A stretch of 64,000 nucleotides of DNA from Strigops habroptila (Eukaryota > Chordata > Aves > Psittaciformes > Psittacidae): positions 58,422,397-58,486,396 of the forward strand of contig NC_044282.2 of NCBI RefSeq assembly GCF_004027225.2, given 5' to 3'. Shown here in pieces: positions 46,881 through 58,930 of this stretch. The translations under genes were made by a program, and so were the position numbers. The notes under the pieces are model-generated. The model saw only the letters and a program-made list of their open reading frames with translations. It had not been told where the DNA came from and did not search any database. How positions within the stretch are numbered: the stretch's first letter is position 1; every line of letters begins with the position of its first letter.

Positions 46881-49800
46881 GCATAGTCTATGCTCTGCTC
46901 TGCTCTCATAGGCTTTTCGACTCTGTTCTCTTCTTTACATTGTCTTAGTTGTGCCAAGGAGAATGAAGGATATTCAATTTCATTCAGTGAGGTGATCGCT
47001 CAGAGAAGCTGTGCACAGAGGTGCCGTGGTTTGGGGAAAAATAGGTTGCTGCAAGGCTGGCCAGGGAACACAAAAAGCCAGTTTAACTTTTCAATATTTG
47101 TCTTTCAGTCCACTGACTTCCAAGCAGTCTCCACATAAATCCTGTGTGAATCCAAAATCTTTCACTGCAGGGCTGAATTTTGCATCTTACATCTGATAGG
47201 ACCAATCTGTGTAGCTCAAGTTTTTTTCATTGCTCATGTCTGGTATGGAATTGCTGAGTACTGCCTACATTTTATCAATCACAACCCTTTCTTGTTTCAG
47301 TAAAATTTAATATTTTATAAATGAATAATTGGAAATCAAGTTTAAACCTTCAAACTTTTCTTTTTGACAGAGATAACTTCAAAAACCAAACAATTTGATG
47401 ACCAGAATTTTGTTTCATACAGATACACGAAACTTTCACCCAGAGCTAACTCAGGAATGGCAGGATGGATTTGTTTCAAACTCTCTAGCATGCTTTTTGA
47501 CAGACACATATGGGATGGTTTCCATTATGCAAAGGGTAAGATTCTGAGCACACAATATTCTGAACTTGAGTCTGCAATCAATTCACCTTCTGGCTCTGTC
47601 CAAGTCATACAAATATGTCTACGCATCAGTACAAGTGGTCTATGTACTTACCTTTGTAGCTCTGTCTGGTCTGTTGAGATTCTTTATCTGTAAAATAGAG
47701 GGGACATTGTTTTATAAAGGATTTTCAAATCTCTGAACTGAAACTTTCTTAGAATTACAGATCACATGGACAATATAAAATTTTACCATCTGCTCCATTT
47801 ATCTGACATCATTCCTGTACATTGGGAAATGATAATAGATTCTGCTTGATAATCAGCTTCAAATATAGTAGCATAAGCAGATCTTTGTGAGATTAAATGT
47901 TGCAAAATTCAGGAAAGATTGGATTCCTCTGACAATATTTTGTATGTCCTAATTTAACAGTGTTTAAATTTCATTCTTGGAAGCAGATCATGGTTATGTA
48001 TTCAATAATTCCAATTTATGCTAGAAATTTCATAAAACTTCAAAACTGCAAACACATTCAGGCTGATTTCACTGTTCAGGATGTAAAAGCAAACCTTCAT
48101 CATTACTATCTTTGGTGGTAAACTTCAGAATCACTTCAAAATAAAATAGGCCATTCTATTATCTTGCAATTCTCATTTTCTTAGATATTTCAGAGTAACT
48201 GAATATAATTATCTCAGTTTTGAAGGTGGGAAAGTAAAGAAATAGGCAAGATAAGGCTCTGTTCTTAAATATTTTTAAGCTTAAATAGAAATTTTTCAAT
48301 CCGTAAATAGACTAAGGAGAATGTTTTCTCAGCTGCTTCCTAATGGAAGAGGAGCCCACTTTTCCTTGACACCTTAGTCGTTTTCTAGGAATACCTCCTT
48401 TTCTTTCACTGAGTGTAAACTACTCAAATCATGATGCTGGAAAGTTTAGCAGCTGAAATCCCAGCATTTCACAGCAAATACACTTCCCGACCTCTCTTGT
48501 CAATAAGAGTCAATCCACTAGAAAGCTGAAGCAGGCCTGGATGACACAATATATATAAATCTTCATATAATTAAGGACTGTGACCACAGATTTATTCTTT
48601 CTCACTCATAGTCAGTCCCTTGCTCAGCCTGCTGACTTCTAGAGGTCTCATTTTTAGGTACCTAGCTGTTCTAATACCTTGTATAGGAAATCAAACTGAG
48701 GTTATCTGTCCAGCTGCAAGAGTAAGATGTGACAATACCAAGCCCAAACTCAGGTTGTAGACCAAAAGTCATATAAGAACCTAGTGCTTAAAGAAATGCC
48801 CTGTATCACAGAGATGCTGAGCACCTTTAGCCATTATTGTCTACAACAGAAGAGTCAGAAACAGGTCACATATTTAATTGCTTATATATGGTGCTTCATA
48901 ACTAATGTTAGGAACCTAAGTTTTAATAGTTTGCCCTATGCAACTGGAAAAAAACACACTGAAAAGCAGAGTCAGTACTGAAGTGAAGATAAAGGCAGTC
49001 TTAACTCTCTGGCCCACATTCAGTGTCCTGGATTATATTACGTCTTTATAGCAATGCTACACATGAGTAATTCTTCGCCAGCCTGGGGATTGCTTCTGTC
49101 TTTTTCAGTAGCCAGAAAATTACAGACAATTAACAATACACAGAAAACAGCTTAGGCAGTTAAATGAAGAACAATATTTGATCTGAATGAAATATTTGGG
49201 GCACAATATCAGGTCTATGTAAAAATTACTAATGGAATGGGTTCACTTTCCCAAAAGTTAGAGAAGTGTTCACTAAATATTTTCTGTGAAGGCAATATGT
49301 GCGAGAGGTATAAATACCTAGCCTTAAAATGTACTCAGGACATCACTCTTGCTCAATCATAATCACTGTGAATGGCTTAGTTTTGATTTTTTCACTTAGA
49401 GACATTCTAATAACTATTAATTGCTTAATGCCACCAGGAGACAAGGGTTTGGTATCAGTAGGGACTCATAGATGAAAGTCTTCCTAATGGAGCTCCAGGA
49501 TCATGTCTTGCAGCATTCTGAAGGCCTGCACACCTCTGGTTGCACATTTGTCCTTCAAGTTTTCCTACTTAAGCATAAAAATACGCAGAAGTTTTCCACA
49601 CTAGTACTTCACTCTTAGCACTCAATTAGATACTGATGGCTAGTTCAGGTCTTCTTGTGTGCAACCATTTTCACTCAAATAAATTTAAACAATCCATGAT
49701 ATTCCCATGCCATTTTTTTTGGAGGATATACAACATCATTGATTCTGTGGCTTTCCTTTTCATTGTACAAAGCAATACTCATCCTAGAACTTTCCAGATT

Positions 49801-50249
49801 TAAAGCTGGAGTAAGGTTTCTAGGTAATACTGACTGTGTTTCTCTATCCAGCTGGACTGACCTTCAAAACCAAAGTTAGAGAAGGACTCAGTTAATGTAT
49901 GTCTACAAACTTGTAACTTGATTTTTATATAAGTGTTAAGCTAACTCTGTTTAATTGATTTTCCACATTGTACACTGAGAAATAGGATTTTTATGGCTCT
50001 TGAATAATTCAGAACTTTGATTCCTAAGGCAAAAAAAATGGGCAAGGAATAAAAGCATAATTATCATTGTAGCAGAGGTCAAAAGGACAAGTTGGCCATA
50101 AGTTCATAATGTGCTTGTGCTCTTGGACTCATTGTGGACTGTGGAATATTACCTTGTTGAAACCTTATTACTTAAGAAAGAAAAAAAAAAAAGCACACAG
50201 GCAGTTAGCTGCAAAAGAAATGGAGGAAGTGTTAATTTTTAAGCAAGTT
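46881..50249. other. Unique noncoding stretch
   Basis: No gene recognised. A 109-codon frame at 47364-47693 runs into the MIR-like segment and is not supported. The frames at 46890-47138 and 47011-47196 overlap in different phases. Confidence 0.5.
47650..47730 (+). mobile_element. Possible MIR core fragment
   Basis: TTCTTTATCTGTAAAATAGAGG at 47680-47701 resembles the MIR core 'tttccccatctgtaaaatgggg'. TTTTATAAAGGATTTTCAAATCTC then recalls the '..aaagcgctttgagatc' box. Few matches and no head, so it may be coincidence. Confidence 0.35.
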
Positions 50250-50784
50250 TGACAAAGATTGAGTTTCATATGACAAATACTGTCAGCAAGACAGGATTCT
50301 GTCAGTGGAAGAAGTTTAAACATTAACAATTTCTGTCAGGCTGTTGACACAACCACGGCAGACATTTCCCAAGATGCTGAGATGACTGCTGGCATTTGTC
50401 AACAATCCTGTCACAGTGACAGCAATAAGACCATGTCTGGAAATGTGACAGTTTTGGCTTTGTGTTCCCCTGAGCATTGGCCCAGGTGTTCAGAGAAAGT
50501 GTGGGAAAAACCCGTATTTCTGCATTGTCATTCGAACGCAGAAAAACACAGGAGGAAAATGAGCTGTCACTCCAATTCCCATGATGCCTTGCTGCTTAGC
50601 ATAACTCTACTCTGCGGCCCAGGGTCCACTGGTCCATACTCTGACAGATAATTAAGAAAGCAGCAGCTTTTTCTAGACGGCTCTTCCTCATGATTTGCAT
50701 TTTAGCCAGAGGCGACCAGTTATAAAAAAAACATGATGGAAAGATGGTAAGAAGCCAATTAGATGGATGGATGGCTGACTGACA
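50250..50784. promoter_or_regulatory. TGACA/TGTCA half-site cluster, enhancer-like
   Basis: Fourteen TGACA or TGTCA pentamers lie in 535 bp, at 50250, 50271, 50281, 50300, 50334, 50345, 50397, 50409, 50417, 50446, 50526, 50565, 50642 and 50780. About one is expected for random sequence. Two of them form the exact palindrome CTGTCACAGTGACAG (50408-50422). TGACAG is the core of TALE homeodomain proteins (MEIS, PREP, TGIF). An octamer (50693-50700) and a TAATTA (50650-50655) lie in the same block, and CpGs survive near 50510-50540 and 50614. An 89-codon frame (50382-50651) crosses the block but has no domain. A dense TALE-bound enhancer is the leading reading, by inference only. Confidence 0.4.
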
Positions 50785-51574
50785 GCTCTCTGGTGTTATT
50801 ACTCCAGATTTCATTGTATGTAGCCTGGCAGTTTTCAACAAGAACCAACTTTTTCAGGTTTGTAGAGCTGTTAAATGAAGGACTATATATAGAATGCAAT
50901 GGTTTTGCACAAACCTTTTACATTTTCCTGAAATAACCATTTATTATTTTCATTCTAGTTTAAGCATGATAATCTTTCTTAGTTAATCCTAATTTACCTA
51001 ACTGCATTCAAAAATTCTGGAAGACTGTATTATATAGCTCTGTCAATACAGGAATGATTAAAAAGTGAGCTGCAAGTTAAACTGTGACACTTTACAACAT
51101 GGCAGAGGTGAAGCCAGCTAGTAATTAATGTTTCTGAGGAAGAAGTCTGATTTTTAACATAATTAAATGACACTGATTCATTTGAAAGAATCAAGTATTT
51201 GTTTGAAAGAAACTAATTATTCAAAAGAATAAAGAGAAAACTGAAATTTCTCATTGTGCTGGGAGAATCTGTTCTCAGTAGATGTTTCCTTTCTTCTGGG
51301 GATCTTTTTTTAATTTTTTTTTTTCTGTTGTTTTTCTCAGAGAGAAAAGATTGTTTTGCACAGGACCTAACAGTTTTAAATATGAAATAGCTTGTAAATT
51401 GCTACTTTCCAGCTCATCTGTTCAGCTCCAACAGCTGGTAGCCAATCAGAAATATTCTTCTGTGCTAGTGCCTTGTGGCTGTATCTCACTATAAAATTTA
51501 AACATTAGCAGGGCTTTTGTTTCATTTTTGTGTTGTTTGTGGATTTATTTTTTTTTTTCTTTTATGAATACCAA
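50785..51574. other. Unique noncoding stretch
   Basis: AT-rich, with a T-rich tract near 51306-51324. Nothing else recognised. Confidence 0.5.
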
Positions 51575-51725
51575 ATTTAACAAAGCGCGGCAGTGATTGC
51601 AGTTCCAAAGCTGCAACTGTCATCCGATGAGTAATAGTCTTCGCCAACATAAAAAGCCTCTCAGCTTTCTTTGGGTTCTGCAAGTCTATCCAATGCTGGC
51701 AATTATGTCTTGATGAATGGTTGAT
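51575..51725. promoter_or_regulatory. CpG-retaining enhancer-like block
   Basis: A short block that stands out against its surroundings by CpG retention and lack of low complexity. Examples are AAAGCGCGGCAGTGATTGC at 51583-51601, CATCCGATGAG at 51620 and GTCTTCGCC at 51637. A T-run ends it at 51726-51740. A minus-strand frame of 115 codons (51522-51869) passes through. It contains Lys runs encoded by flanking T tracts and no known domain, so a noncoding element is more likely. Confidence 0.28.
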
Positions 51726-51740
51726 TTTTTTTTTTTTTTT

Positions 51741-54700
51741 AGGAAAGTTTCCCATAAACCAGTGCTTTAAGGAATATAACTTTGTGCATGTGAGCCATCT
51801 GAATTGGTGGTAGCATGGATAACTGAAAATACTACTCCTTCCTTTTTCCTGCTGCAATATAACTAACACAAAACAAACCCATTGGAATCTCCTTGTTCGA
51901 ACCTGGCTACAATTTTAATTTTTTTTTTCAGATAAAATATTAGGATAAAGATATAAAGCAAATTCACAACATGTTAAAGGCCAGGTTATACTAATTTCAA
52001 GTTAAATAGCAGTCTGTGGGTTTTTTAATGGAACAAAATAGACCACTCATATTAATCGAGTAAGTGACTTTATTCTACAGCGAATCACTCAGAGCCTGCA
52101 AAACTTTTAGAAGACTAAGAAATCTTATTCCAGTTTTGCCTTCTGATTCGCTTCATTTTTCACTTCATCCCCATTTTTCATATTCTAGGAAGAACCCAAA
52201 CCATGTGCTGCAGGACATGTTGTGAACCTCCTGGTGGAAAAATTGGACTTCTAATGCCCCACATCTTGCAGATCTTTCCAAAAGCCAGGTCTGCACTGCA
52301 ACGTCCTTCATATCCTTTTTATCATCCAGCTACACAAACTCCTTTCCCACTTAATGTACTATTAAATTTACCACAGTAGATGGCCCTTAAGACATATTGC
52401 CTTTCCGCTATATCTGAAGGTGTGTACTGTAATTAAAAGACTTGTCTTTTACCCTGAAAAACCTTAATCTTAGACTTTTATTCAGTAGTAATACTTGACC
52501 ACCTCCATATTAGTGATTATCCTAGTATACCACAGATTTAGCCCAAAAATATCATTGCTGGCAAGCACTGAATGTTAAATACAACACAACACATAAAAAC
52601 TGTGGTCCCAAATAAATTTTGCCAGCTGAACTCCTTGAAGGGGATACATGTTGGTCTGTGATGGAACTTGGGAAAACAGTACAATTCTGAAAAAGCATTA
52701 GTATAGGAATTGTGATGGAATTGAAATGTGCTTAGGAAGTCTTGTATGGCTGAAGAAAATCTCATGCTACTTTTGCTGACCTGAATTTAAAACCTTGGAA
52801 GAACATTCTATGAGAAAAATCAGAATGTAGGCTTAAATTCATATTCATAACGTTTGACAGGAACTTGCCATGTTTCTTCCAAGTAGTAGCAAACATATAA
52901 CATAAAAAGATGCTTTTCATGACCATCTCTAAGCTGAAATTACCATTTTCCATCAGGATAGCAAGCACAAATTAGGATAAAGTATTTCCAAATAAACTGA
53001 AAAGTCTGCTTATCTCGTATCTTCCAGATCATTTAAATATACTTTTTCCTATTATTTGATTTATGTCCATATTGATTTCAAAATATTATCTGTGAATTTG
53101 GTCCAGTAGATGTTAACGAAAATATCTGTTATTTAAGCTCACCTTTATTCATCTAGGTCTTCAAAATACTCATAACAAAATGAAAAAATAATAAACCCAT
53201 CATTTTTAGGGGAAGAATATTTTGATGATGAGAAGAGAATGTGGGAAAGAGGAAAGTGGGTGAGGTTAGTGTAAATTTTTCCTATAACATTCTTCCAATG
53301 TTTGTTTGTTTGTTTAAAATCTAAAATGTGGACTCGTTTCAATTACTTCTTTATTTGCAGACGATGTCAGAAATGCTGATGGATTTATTTCAAGGTTATC
53401 TAGGAGTGAGGTGACACTGATCCAGAAAACCCACAATGAAAATTGAGTTGATTTGACTCATCGCTACTACAGAAGAAAGAAATCAGGACCCATGGCATAT
53501 TTTTTAACTTTTTCATCGGGAAACACCCTAAAAGACTGGACAAAGTAAACATTTCACACATTGTTTTCTTGAGCTATTTGTTTTGTTACAGTTGGGTTTC
53601 TGAGGCTGGGAGGACACAGAATTAACTGTCAACACAATCATTACATGAGGGATGGAAGAAAGGGTGATAAAGTGTGTTCCATTAAAACTTCAGTGATGAT
53701 TTTAGTGTGCCAGGCTGCAGTGATCAGAATTGGAACATGACTATGACACCTGAAATCACTCCTGTTAGCAAGATTCAGGGACATTCAGGCTGGAAAACAT
53801 TTAATCTATCTTTGCTGACCTAAAAATTAAGCATTTAGTCTAAGCTTGATTCTTCTAATGTCATGTTGAGAGAGCCACTCTAGGGATGATCCATCCTCTC
53901 CTAAGACTAAGTGTCTTGACACTGCAATTATTTATCTTTATAAGCTATAGGAGGAAGCTGAATCTCTAGTTTAAAGTAGTCACTCACTTTTTAGGTGGCT
54001 CATGTTGGACAAAATGGATTTAGACCTGACTCAGTTCTTCAGCTTTATCCACGGCTGGAGGCCAGGATATTGCTCGGATCTGACATGGTGGCTTGGGTGA
54101 TAAATCACTTCCTTTAAGGAGAATCCACAAATTTCCATATAGATCTTTTGTCTAATAGTCAATTCTGTCCAACTCCCTAGATGAGTAATGCTGTAAGCCT
54201 TGCAGTGTTTTAAGCCTATCTTTCTTTGTTCTTTCAATATAAATTGCTAGATGTGAACTGCTGCTTTATTATTGTGTAGTGAAAAATATTCTTTTTGGCT
54301 GTTTGATGCTCTATTTTCCTTACAGCAGTGATGAAAAATTGTATATGAGATAAAGGCAGAATTTACTGAATGTAAGAATTACTTTATTATTCACCACTAT
54401 TTATTATTTCTAGTGCAATAAAACAGTAATATAACAATAACACAGACTCCAAATGCTTTAGGAATACTTTAGGAGAAACATTTTGCCCATGATCTTGAAG
54501 CCAGCACAAGCATAATTTAATATTAGATGATATGATGGATGTACTGAACATGACAAAACAACAGGCTCTTCAATCCAAACCAACACAAACTTGACAGATG
54601 AAAACAACTCTTAAAGTGGAGCTTAAAAGCAGAGCAATCTTTGTGTAGAAATACTGCAGCAGGTCTTAAGGTTTAACTAAAGACCAAGAAAAAAAGTCCT

Positions 54701-57700
54701 TGCATTTCCCTAGTGGCCTGGAGAGCAGGTTCAAAAAGCATAGGGCACAGCAGCAAAAAGTCTGATCACACAGGGATTTAAAACAGAAAAGGAGAATCAC
54801 AAGTATTCCCTAATTGGAAGGCCAGAGAGAACAAGGGTGAGTGTAGCTTTCTAAAATTCAGAAGGAAGAATGAGGAAGATGAGGCATTCACTGAAATGTC
54901 AAGATAAAATCGATACAGCATTTTCTGGGAAATCAATGCAGAGAGTGGAAGACATTCAAGATAACGGAGAAGAAATTGCTCTGGAGCAGATGAAAATGCC
55001 AATAGTGGCACTGAAAACAGGTGTTGTTTTCATAATTAAAACTCAAGGGAAACCTGCCTAAAGGGAGCCATAATAATGAAATAGGGGGAAAATATACCCA
55101 TGGAGAACAACACCTCATTAGGAGATATAAACTTCACATGCGAACAACGTTGAGTTAAATGATAAATTGTTTTTCTTAATGGTACTCTGGTGTGAAACAG
55201 GTTCAGAGGTTCTACTTATTTTGCTGCAAGCTGATGATTAATGACTGGAAAGATTTTCCTGCAAGTGTGAGAGACAGGACTGGAAAATGAAGATGCAAGT
55301 TGTCTCTCCAAAGGGACATCTTGTAAAACCAGTGTCTGGACAGAAATAGGAACGCCTTTGAGAGGTTAGAAAGCCCTTATAATAACTGGCTGTGGAATGA
55401 CCCAATTTAGTTATTTTCTGTTTGGTTTCTAGTTAATATTGTTTTCTGCTGTAACCAATGCACACTAAAACCTCAAGAATAAGACCCTGAGGCAATTCTG
55501 AAATCATCTACAGTGTATTTTCTCAGAGATAAAAACATCAGTGACTCTAGTCCCTCTGACTCAGCTTGGTGTTCAGGTACCATGGAGTCAAATGTGGTAC
55601 AGACAAGCAGAGTGGTGCCAGAAACCCTCCAGGAAATCTGAAATGTCTGGGTGATTCCACACTTGATTTTTCATAACGTTATCAATACCATTCCTCAAAT
55701 GGGGATATTTAAAGACAGAGAGAAACTGCTTATGTCTAAGGGTGGTTTGTAGTGCAGAGGAAAGCTAGTTTGCTTTGAATAAATCTCTTCTGCTACGAAC
55801 AGAGTTTTCAGAGAAGTGTCACGTAGGGATTAGGGATAAACATCTGCAGCAGATCTGATGTTCTGCAGTTTCTATGTGCTTAGTAGGCACAGCTGGGATT
55901 CAGGAGCTGTTACTACCTGCTGCCTGTCCTGAAGTACCAAACAGGCCAAAAAACCCTCAAGTCTGTAAACAAACTAATTCTAGCAAGTTCCTGGGTGGGA
56001 AACAAAGATACACCATAAAGAACATTGTAAATTGTTCAGAGGTAAAACAACTTGGCTGCTGTCATTATAGTGACTCGGAATATTTAGTCAAACATGTCTG
56101 TTCAATGACAGAATGTTTAAAATAAGCAATTGTAAAGTCATACTTCTTAACATAAAGGCTCTGTTTGAAGACTGGGTTCATCATCTACAAGCAAGAAAAT
56201 TTAGAAGGGATAAGAATTAATAATATTCTTATGTGTGTAACATAGGGCAAGTAATGAATAGCAGCGATTTTGTCTCCAAGCACATCACTGAAGAGATCAA
56301 TACTTTATTGAGTTCAGATCTCTAGACATTAAAAAAGGATGTTGGAAAACTGAAAAACATGTGGAAAGCTACTGTCAACTGTGAAAATCTTGTGATGAAG
56401 AATTTAATGACCTCCAACCTCCATCCTTAGTCTCCAAGACTAAACAGCAACAACCCTGAGTTTATACTTCACATGCACAGAATATTAGGAATCGTGAGAC
56501 TTCGGTTTCATATAGAAAAGCTCACGTTGCACTGCCTGGATTTAAATTCAGGCAAATCAACATTAGAAAAAACTTTTTTTTTTATTCAGGGTGATGAATA
56601 AGAAGAAAAATAACCTGTACGATTATATGATCTTTTACAGAATTTCACCAAGACCTATATTAGGCATCATAACAGTAGGATATTGCTATAAAAATTACAC
56701 CTCCATTTTGTACAATTAAGCCGAGGTAGATGTCTAGAAGAGATAAGGCCTTCCTGTGATCTCAAATCATCTCTATACCAAAGATCTTTTCTGAAGGTGG
56801 CATATGGCAACATAGTGTTTCTCTTGTGTATGGAATTACAGAGGTAAAGTATCTCAGTACACATTCCTCTGCTCTGCCAGGTTTAACAAAATTCACTTTA
56901 TTTTGGGAGCAGTGTGGCAAATATGAAACACAATTGAGCAACCCTCTCCATGAATTCAAGGGGGACACACATGTAATCTTTTGCAATTAAAGTTTCACAG
57001 GGAATATGGATAGGTGAAATAGCAATTATCAAACTGGAGCCCTGCCAGAAAAGTGGAACAACCTTGTTGTCTTTGTTTGGTATCTGAAACTCTTCTATTT
57101 CAAGAAAAAATCCTCAGGATGTCCCTCCAGAGGCCTTATGCACCATACTCGTTCAAGGGACAGCTTTGCAAATTTATACATTTAGGACTGCTGCTTTAAA
57201 CACTACATCTCACGGCCAGAAAGGGACCTAAATTCAGGTATTCCCAGCAGTGCAGTAGCTATTGCCCAGCCAGAACTGAGGGCCCATGTCCAGAAAACAA
57301 GACGAGTTATGCACCTTATTAAAGGATCTTTTTAGGCTGAATTATTTTAGCCAACTAACCTGAAATGCCAACAAAAACAATGTGTCCTACATAATGACTT
57401 CTGTGCAGCCCTGGTTTAAATATCGCTGTGAACCTGGAGATCTCTGCTGCAATTTTTTTCTAGAATTCCATCATGGACAGCTGAGTCATTGGGTGGCAAC
57501 TTTTCTACACTGAGGTCTAGCCTTGACAGAAGGTGGAGGTAGATGGTCCCATCCCAGCCTGTGGCTGGAAAAGCTGTTGGTATAACTGGTTCTTCATGTT
57601 GAGAGGAGCACAGATCCCAGTTTTTGTCTATTCTGCAGGAGCTCTCCGACCTCTAAGTGACACTTAAAAATTAACTTCTACCAACATTGCTCTTGTCTTT

Positions 57701-58832
57701 GGTTTTAAGTGGAAAAGGACAGCTGTGTTTTCTTGGGCATCTCAACATTGCCAATCAAGGCACTCCTGCAGGATTACTTTCCTCCCTTTCAGATGCGCCA
57801 GCCCTGTGGGTCCTGAACAACACGCAGATGTGACATCAATAGCAGAAATCTCTTCAGGCAAAATGTTTTGGACTGTTTTACATCCCTCTGTTGGAATTAC
57901 GGACATACATTTTACCATAAAGGAAATGTCTGTATTTGGGTCCCTTCAGCTGCAACTGTTTTAGTAAAAGCCCAGCCAGGCTCTGGTTCAATCATTACCA
58001 TGTGGTAAACTGTACTGTTAATTGCTGGAAGGTTCCTGGACTCAGTTTGGTTTTGGCCCAGGCCAGCAACAACTGCATAGCCTCTGGTGATTTGCACATA
58101 AGGCTCATGCCTAGTAGGAAATCCATGTGTAGTCATTGGTTGTGGAGGACAACAAAGCTGATCTGTGTAGATGTGAACTCTTGTCTTGGATCAGGGAAAA
58201 GTTTATACGTCAGGGAAAAGTACTCAGTTTATAGTAATAAAATTATAATATAGCAATTAATTGTTATTAAATTACTAGCATAATAATAAAAGGTTAAACT
58301 TATTTTATTACTGTTATAGACAGATCAAATGTTCCCATAGTTTGGAAGCCTGGGTAGTGACCGGTGAAAGAGTCGTGAGAAAGACAGCAAGAACAGGGCT
58401 GGTACAAGCAGGTATTTCTCCAGTATATGCTCCAGACCCCACCAGCTGATGGCCTGGGGCATTCTTGGGCCACTGGCTGTGCTGAGATATTGAAAATCCT
58501 TCCTTGTTTCTGGGGTCAGAGCAATACAGAGTCATTTAGCTTCTGGAAATTTGCTTGTCCGTGAAATAACATTTAATTGGCTGAATTAGCAGCCAAATAC
58601 TATGTGATAGCCAAGCAGTACTTAAGCTGTGGATAAAGCAGAGAAGGCAGATGTGCTACAATCCAACAGGAATGTGATGTGATGAGGATACATTTCTCTC
58701 ACAGGAGCAACTGATAATCACAATCAGCATTGGAGACTGTGTGATCTATGTGCACACAATAAAAAGCAGCTTTTGTCTGAGGAAGCTTAAAATAAGTAAC
58801 CGTAATAAGAAAAATAACACAAGTGTTCAAAT
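51741..58832. other. Long unique noncoding stretch
   Basis: About 7 kb without a recognised gene, RNA or transposon. It holds a (TTTG)n at 53301-53315. A one-mismatch CTCF-like core on the minus strand (52227-52237) is not significant by itself. Frames are 105 codons or shorter (for example 57936-58253) and carry no domain. Confidence 0.5.
53301..53315. repeat. (TTTG)n microsatellite
   Basis: Just under four units of TTTG. Confidence 0.85.
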
Positions 58833-58930
58833 AATGTTCCTTTCCATTTTACAGGCAGGGATCAGAAGCACGGAGAGGTTGAACTATTTTCCCAGTTTGA
58901 ACAAGAAAAGTGTGTCCTGACCGGGAATTT
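58833..58930 (-). mobile_element. MIR/CORE-SINE fragment
   Basis: An antisense MIR. It reads TTCCATTTTACAGGCAGGGAT, then GAAGCACGGAGAGGTTGAAC, then TATTTTCCCAGTTTGAAC, then GTGTCCTGACCGGGAATTT. This follows the consensus order 'ccattttacagatgaggaaactgaggcacagagaggttaagtaacttgcccaaggtcac..gccgggattc'. Several positions are mutated but the order and spacing are kept. Confidence 0.75.

Noticed and set aside
52227-52237. Minus-strand CTCF-like core CCACCAGGAGG
   Set aside because: One mismatch. Several such hits are expected by chance in a window this size.
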